From Lepisosteus oculatus (Eukaryota; Chordata; Actinopteri; Semionotiformes; Lepisosteidae): DNA of 64,000 nucleotides. How positions within the stretch are numbered: the first letter of the stretch is position 1; the number at the start of each line of letters is the position of its first letter. The notes below the pieces were generated by a model that worked only from the letters and a program-made list of their open reading frames with translations, did no database searches and had not been told where the DNA came from. The stretch covers positions 45,578,490 through 45,642,489 of the forward strand of contig NC_090709.1 of NCBI RefSeq assembly GCF_040954835.1, given 5' to 3'. Positions 58,951-64,000 of the stretch are shown piece by piece. The position numbers and the translations under genes are program-made.

Positions 58951-59100
58951 GTGATTCTGTGTGCACATTCAGTGTGTTCAAATGCTCTGGTGAGCCCAGA
59001 GATGAGTCAGATGTGATTCTGTGTGCACATTCACTGCGTCTAAATGCTCTGGTGAGGCCAGAGATGAACAAAGCGTGATTCTGTGTGCATGTGCTGGATG
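58948..59100 (+). repeat. ~62-bp tandem repeat, about 2.5 units
   Basis: Unit with 'gtgattctgtgtgcacattca' and 'aaatgctctggtgag'. Confidence 0.8.
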
Positions 59101-60265
59101 TGAGCTCGGGTCAAAAAGATATATCCAATAGCAGCCACAGCTCTGAGATCTCACAGTTCTGAAGCACAGAGAGAGGAGACAGGTGTGAATCTGCGCGTAT
59201 CATCACTATGACAGCTCGGGTGTTGTAGATGGCAGCCCCCAAGCTGTGCGAGCTAACAGTTCTGACGAGCACAGAAACAAGTGTGAGGTTCTCAGTGGCT
59301 ACCAGCTGAGAACATGTAAACTCCCCACAGACAGCACCCCAGGTCCAGAATTGAACCCAGGGCTCCGGGGCTGCAGGATGGCATTGCTTACCCCTGCCTG
59401 GGCCACTGTACTGCCCCACTTCTGTATCAAAGCTGGTGAAAAAAATTTAAACCAGACAGTTACCCTGTCGTACACTGGTGGCCCCATTTGACTGTAGATG
59501 TCAGAGGAAACCCTCCCCTGAATCTGTCCCTGCTCCCCAGTCTCTCATCTTCTCCTCCTTAGAACGTAATGGGCGGTAACATTTCAGTCCGCTGTGCCTC
59601 AGTGTCCCCCAGCTTGGGCCAGGCAGTTTGTTCCAGTCACACTCTTTGTGTAAGGATGTTGCTGGGAAAAAATAATTCTCTCTCTCTTAACATCCAGTCT
59701 CTAAAAAGCCAAAAAAAAAACCAAAACGTTTCATGTTGATGGGTTCCTGTTGTCTGTTGGATTGTCACTGGCTTCTGCCTAAAAGTGTCAAACTGTGGAG
59801 AGTCGCACCCAGAGACACGACAGCAGACGCGTGGAGGTGCAACATGTGTTGCAACGGGCTGCATCAGCCCGAAAGGTGTCTTTGCACACGCAGAGGCCAA
59901 GTCTGCACAACCTCGGTTGTCTCACAAGGTGTCGATAATTTTCTTTTGATGCTGTAAAGCAGAGAATACGCATCGCACATAGATTACATTCATATTGTCT
60001 CTTTATTCCCTTTGAATATGCCCACACACTCAGCTTAACTCTATTGTGTCTGGTGCTGTCTTGTTACCATTATTATCATTCATTCCTCCTCCTACCTAAT
60101 ATTTTGGCTGGTGCTTTGATCTACAAATGACTCACGTTTGTACCCCTTCACAAAACGGTGCATTTTGCCAACCGAGTGGAGTGCCTTTTCTCACAAACAG
60201 AAATACACATCAGGTCAGAAATACGCCCCCATCTAAAATAAGAACCCGCAGCCACTCAAGTTGAA
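59100..60265. other. Gene D intron, no exon recognised
   Basis: Holds another piece of the interspersed repeat near 59310-59420 ('ccagaattgaacccaggg'). No hydrophobic phase-1 exon was found. Confidence 0.4.
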
Positions 60266-60269
60266 ACTA

Positions 60270-60495
60270 CATTGGATTTATATCTGAAAGCGCGAGGCAC
60301 GTCTGTACTCAAAGGGGGGCGGGGGTGGGGAACAAGCCGCCCTGCCACGTTGTTGAGGCCGATACCCTGGCTTCTATCCAGACACAGCTGGATGAGATCC
60401 TCCAGTCAGGACAGGAGGCTCTTCTTTACGCAAAGGGGTGGTGGGGGTGTGGAACAAGCTGCCCAGCCCTGTTGCTGGGCCTGGTACCCTGATTT
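60270..60495 (-). repeat. R1 repeat, two units, just upstream of gene D tail exon
   Basis: Two units with 'ggtggggaacaagccgcc' and 'ggtgtggaacaagctgcc', ending about 20 bases before the exon at 60518. Confidence 0.65.
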
Positions 60496-60674
60496 ACCGT
60501 TCCTGAATTATTTCTAGACCGCAGAGACAGGAGCTCCAATGAAGGGAGCCGCCAGATGAGGAGTGTCAAGAGAGCCAGTCAAGACAACCAGGTAATAGGT
60601 GACGAACTACTGTGCAGAATAGTGCAGTGTACAAAAATGGTAAATCCCATTCAGGAACCTGGAGACAAATTTGA

Positions 60675-60890
60675 GCTATAAATAATGCCTGTGATGGGGA
60701 AGTGGTGGTGGGGGAGAGCGATTAATAATGCCTGAGATGGGGAAGTGGGGGAAAAGCGATTAATAATGCCTCTCATAAGCAAGTGGGGGAGGGGATTGTT
60801 TATTAATGCCTCTGATGAGAAAGTGGGGGGAAGAGCTATTAATAATGCCTGTGATGAGGAAGTGGGGGGAAGAGTGATTACTAATGCCTG
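60675..60890 (+). repeat. ~42-bp minisatellite in gene D last intron
   Basis: Five or so units of 'taataatgcctgtgatgggg' plus 'aagtgggggaagagcgat', moderately diverged. Confidence 0.85.
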
Positions 60891-62408
60891 ACCTGCCCTG
60901 TGTCTGTGAGCAGGAGGAAGAGGAAGGGCTGCACTACTCAACTGTAGTCCCCACAGGGAGCTCCAGATAGAAGGGAGAGAGGTGCAGTGCACCGGAGACG
61001 ACCTATGCCGAGATCAGAACCTTCCAACGGGTAGCAGTGTCTGTGGTGCTTTGATAGGAGGATCGTTCCTGAATCGCCTGACTGTCCATTCAGCCTTTTT
61101 ATAACCGCATGATAAAGCTTTAGGGTCGCGGGCAAACCGGAGCTTATCCCGGCAAGCAGCGGGCGCAAATCAGAATACACCCAGCACGGGATGCCAGACC
61201 ACCACAGGACACACACACACACACCAGGGCCAGTTTTCCCACCAGCATGGCTCTGAACCCTGTGCAGGAAAACTACATGAACACTAGATAAACTCCAGGT
61301 CCAGAATTGAACCCAGGTCCCCTTCAATGCGAGGGCACCCATGCTGGCCACTACGATGCCGTGCCGCCCCCGAAGAAAATTCTACACTCCAAGACACCAG
61401 CGAGCAGGGAGATTGGTCACACAAAGGCGAGAAGGCGGTCGTCGTATTTTCTTGAAAGCCGCATCACATTCAGAGCAACGGTAAGGAATCCATTGTACAC
61501 AGAAACGTTACTTGCTTATAGAACTGTCCCAGTGCGCGACAACTCGACACATTTTTACATAGATAATGATCAAAAGAAGCTCTGGGTTTCTGAAAGTTAA
61601 AGATACCTCCCACATTTATGCGCTATTAAAGCTTCAAAGAACCCCCAAGATCTGCGCTTTTGTTCCCTTTAAGTAACTGCACGGTCATATCTTTGGCGAC
61701 TTTTCTCAATACAGAAAAGGTATATAATATTGAGGAGGCTGTTACCTCGAGCTACACCTCTAATCGATATTACTCAATCAGGATAGCGGCTTCAACATCA
61801 TGGCTGGGAGGGGGTTGTTCCCCACCCCCGCCACCCTTTGTGTAAAGAAACACCTCCTGTCCTGCCTGCAGGATCGTAACCAGCTGTTTCCCCCAAAAGA
61901 TTCCAGGGTACCCCGTCTTTTCCTTGCACCCTTAAAATGATTTTAATCCCAATTGTGTAACGTTTCGATTGCAAATTTAACTATGGCACAGTGAAAACCC
62001 ATTGAAAATTGAAAAATACGCGACTCCCAACAACATTCCTAAGGCACACATCGGCTGCCCTTCACCTCTCGTCACAGAAAAGCTTAGCCCAAGGCTAAAA
62101 ACTTTGATTAACATCGTTCAAGGAGGCAGACAGGGCGATAAAGCTCAGAGACACTGAGAGTCGAGCTGCCTATGGAAGGTGTCACCCGCCTGAGTTCGGT
62201 TTGAGGATCAACACAGCAAAAAAAAAAATAAAAAAAATAATCAAGCTGCTCTTTGTGATCTGTGAGTATACAAGTGAAATAGATTGTAGAAACGTAAGAT
62301 TGAATTTTTTTTTCTTCCGTTTTTGCCTAAATGTCAACTGGCCTTCTAGGCAAGATGTCACGGTTAAATGTTGTTCAAACATGCAGCACTCGGCCAAAGT
62401 TTATTTTA

Positions 62409-63632
62409 GGTGGGTAGCTGCGTCAGCATGCGTAGGCTGCAAAGGAACAAGTAATAGGTTTATTCCATGCTGAAAAAAAGAAGAAAGAGAACACAACGTT
62501 TCGGCCGTGGAGCCTTCTTCAGGTGTGAGAGAGACAGGGCAGTAGGCAAAGGTAAAGTAGCGGGAGAACAAAGGTTGAGAGGGAGGAGGAGTGAGAGGCG
62601 GGAGCAGGGGACAGAAAGAGAGGCCAATCAAGAGGTGTGAAGTCAGAATGGGTGCAGAGAGGTGTGAAATGAAACTTCCAATGAATGGAGAAAATTTAAA
62701 AGAACAGTAATCTGTCGTTAAGGGAAGGGAGAATGTGTGATCCCAGCTGCAGAATAATTTTAGTTTCGGTGGTCTTTCTGATGTATCCTGGGGATAGGAA
62801 GTGTGTTAGGGGACCATTAACCAGAACTTTTCCATCCTACAGGATGATCCCTCCATTGGGGCCCTCTTTTCTGATCGCCCTATCATCTCATATCGCCGAC
62901 CACCTAATCTGCGTAACCTCCTTGTCCACAGCTCCCTTGACCGCCCTCAGCAACCATCCACACCAGGCACTTTCCCTTGCAAAAGAGCTCGCTGTATCAC
63001 CTGCAAGTACACAGCCACCACCACACTCATTCAAGGCCCCTCAGGACAATTCCGGATCACCCAGACAGCATCTTGTACCTCCAGCAACCTTATTTACTGT
63101 ATCTCTTGCAGTAAATGCCCAGCCATCTACATTGGGGAAACAGGAAGGAGACTCGGAGACCGCTTCAGAGAACACGTCAGGGCTGTGAAGATTAAAGATC
63201 TCTCCAAGCCCATTGTTTCTCATTTCACCTCTGACGGCCACGACCACTCTAATCTCTCCGTCTGTGTTCTCAAAGACGGTTTTCCGAACTCATACATCAG
63301 AAAGACCACCGAAACTAAAATTATTCTGCAGCTAGGATCACACATTCTCCCTTCCCTTAACGACAGATTACTGTTCTTTTAAATTTTCTCCATTCATTGG
63401 AAGTTTCATTTCACACCTCTCTGCACCCATTCTGACTTTAAACCTCTTGTTTGGCCTCTCTTTCTGTCCCCTGCTCCCGCCTCTCACTCCTCCTCCCTCC
63501 CAGCCTTTGTTCTCCTGCTTCTGTACCTTTGCCTACTGCCCTGTCTCTCTCACACCTGAAGAAGGCTCCACGGCCGAAACGTTGTGTTCTCTTTCTTCTT
63601 TTTTTCAGCATGGAATAAACCTATTACTTGTT
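62409..63632 (+). mobile_element. Penelope-like element, 5'-truncated, long inverted arms and 15-bp TSD
   Basis: Arms 62409-62782 and 63291-63632 are inverted copies; the left arm even includes the reverse of the last coding codons. The direct repeat 'ccaaagtttatttta' occurs at 62394-62408 and 63633-63647. The uninterrupted sister segment at 54.7 kb has one copy of this site with a single base difference. The frame 62837-63382 encodes only the C-terminal part of a Penelope protein. No reverse transcriptase is present. Each arm has a hammerhead-like CTGAAGA...GAAAC core. Confidence 0.88.
62837..63382 (+). CDS. Penelope-like GIY-YIG endonuclease domain (partial ORF)
   Basis: 182 codons including stop TAA at 63380. 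RPPNLRNLLVHSSL is the linker typical of Penelope-like elements. CKRARCITCKY and CISCSKCPAIYIGETGRRLGDRFREH form the Cys-rich and GIY-YIG core (here IYIGETGRRL with the following Arg and His-containing helix), and PIVSHF and the final LNDRL complete the domain. The domain nicks DNA to prime reverse transcription in this class of retroelement. The N-terminal reverse transcriptase is missing, so the element cannot move on its own. Confidence 0.85.
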   Translation, partial: LQDDPSIGALFSDRPIISYRRPPNLRNLLVHSSLDRPQQPSTPGTFPCKRARCITCKYTATTTLIQGPSGQFRITQTASCTSSNLIYCISCSKCPAIYIGETGRRLGDRFREHVRAVKIKDLSKPIVSHFTSDGHDHSNLSVCVLKDGFPNSYIRKTTETKIILQLGSHILPSLNDRLLFF

Positions 63633-63879
63633 CCAAAGTTTATTTTATTTTATTTTTAGACGGACATAAACTGACTTCTCTCGTCTTTTCACGGCTCCCT
63701 AATGTCCGAAAACACGAGGGGAGGGGGATACAAAAACGAAGGCGGTTTTATTGACGTCTTGAGACGGCTCGTAAAAATAATCAGAAAAGCGGTTCTAAAC
63801 TTCTCGTCTGGTGGATTATGTCGGAGGTGAGGCTGGTAAAAACACGCGATCAGCGAAAAACGCCTTCCTCGGTGACTAC

Positions 63880-64000
63880 CCAGTGGGCAAAAGACGTATA
63901 ATATACGTCTATTAAACGTATACCCTAGACGTCTAAATGTGGTCTACAATTCGTCTAGAATGAAATTCTAATATACGTCTAAAGTTATACGTCAATTATA
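63880..64000. mobile_element. Start of a palindrome-rich repeat cut by the window edge
   Basis: Starts directly at the end of the duplicated segment with 'cccagtgggcaaaagacgta', then repeats acgtct/agacgt motifs, including the palindrome gacgtataatatacgtc. Looks like the end of a non-autonomous DNA element; the family is not identified. Confidence 0.4.

Larger units (their letters stand above)
57784..60970 (+). pseudogene. Gene D: NITR-like receptor pseudogene with ITIM tail
   Basis: V exon 57784-58123 (GDTVILGCD, MWFAQRAW, ALYY, SFGNGTRLVF) is followed by GTGAGA. Two lesions: the second conserved cysteine codon is TGA (YY*AD, near 58072), and a net one-base frameshift lies in the local duplication of 'accgagga' at about 58021-58041. 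Tail exons look intact: 60518-60591 (RRDRSSNEGSRQMRSVKRA) and 60914-60970, which ends GLHYSTVVPTGSSR-stop and so carries a canonical ITIM. No membrane exon could be found between them; that region is filled by repeats. The V domain is clearly more distant from A, B and C than those are from each other, so D represents a second NITR-like subfamily. Confidence 0.75.
61048..63878 (+). repeat. Duplicated segment, copy 2, interrupted by a Penelope-like insertion
   Basis: Matches 53375-54949 with scattered differences. It begins 78 bases after the gene D stop codon. It is split at 62394-62408 by the insertion 62409-63632. It ends at the same 'ggtgacta' as copy 1. Confidence 0.9.

Overview
The window is vertebrate genomic DNA, most likely from a ray-finned fish. 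Small phase-1 Ig exons are spread over kilobases of intron full of Tc1/mariner, L2, L1/Tx1-like and Penelope-like relics, a tRNA-derived SINE and several minisatellites. The receptor genes resemble novel immune-type receptors (NITRs) of bony fishes; a holostean such as gar or bowfin would fit, but that species guess is inference. Nothing suggests a prokaryote.

Two interleaved immune-receptor families are visible. Family 1 (genes A to D) has a split signal peptide, one Ig V domain ending in a J-like FGNGT motif inside the V exon, a transmembrane exon, and short tail exons ending in a tyrosine motif. Gene A (minus, 233-2667) is cut by the left edge. Gene B (plus, 6928-10934) is complete at 231 aa with TQYENV. 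Gene C (plus, 35595-39074) is complete at 242 aa with TVYAEI. Gene D (plus, 57784-60970) is a pseudogene whose tail still encodes the ITIM LHYSTV. Family 2 (genes E, F, G, all minus: 12761-15242, 26958-28746, 46453-49013) has a signal exon, a B7/butyrophilin-like V domain, two Ig-like domains that lack both canonical cysteines, and a transmembrane exon followed by a long tail. Each copy is damaged differently: E in the second cysteine-less domain, F in the first, G in both. All three have lost the reading frame into the inhibitory tail by different lesions. Because every internal exon is phase 1 at both ends, skipping the broken exons would leave open frames.

Layout: 0-2.7 kb gene A; 2.7-6.9 kb repeats; 6.9-11 kb gene B with a 1.8-kb minisatellite in its last intron; 11-16 kb gene E; 18.5-20.4 kb a 60-bp minisatellite; 20.5 kb an L1/Tx1-like relic; 21.6 kb a polyadenylated terminal-exon module; 24.6-26.3 kb repeats; 27-28.8 kb gene F; 30.9 kb second terminal module; 31.2-33 kb a tandem duplication carrying an ISRE-like site; 35.6-39.1 kb gene C; 39.5-40.5 kb minisatellite repeat; 44.4-45.9 kb Tc1 element; 46.2-49 kb gene G; 50.8 kb third terminal module; 51.4-52.6 kb L2 fragment; 53.4-54.9 kb duplicated segment; 57.7-61 kb gene D; 61-63.9 kb second copy of that segment, interrupted by a Penelope-like element with long inverted arms and a target-site duplication.

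Functionally, families 1 and 2 look like paired-type cell-surface immune receptors. Family 1 frameworks are nearly constant while the CDR-like loops differ, and the tails would recruit SH2-domain proteins when phosphorylated. All functional statements are family-based inference; no expression data are available here.
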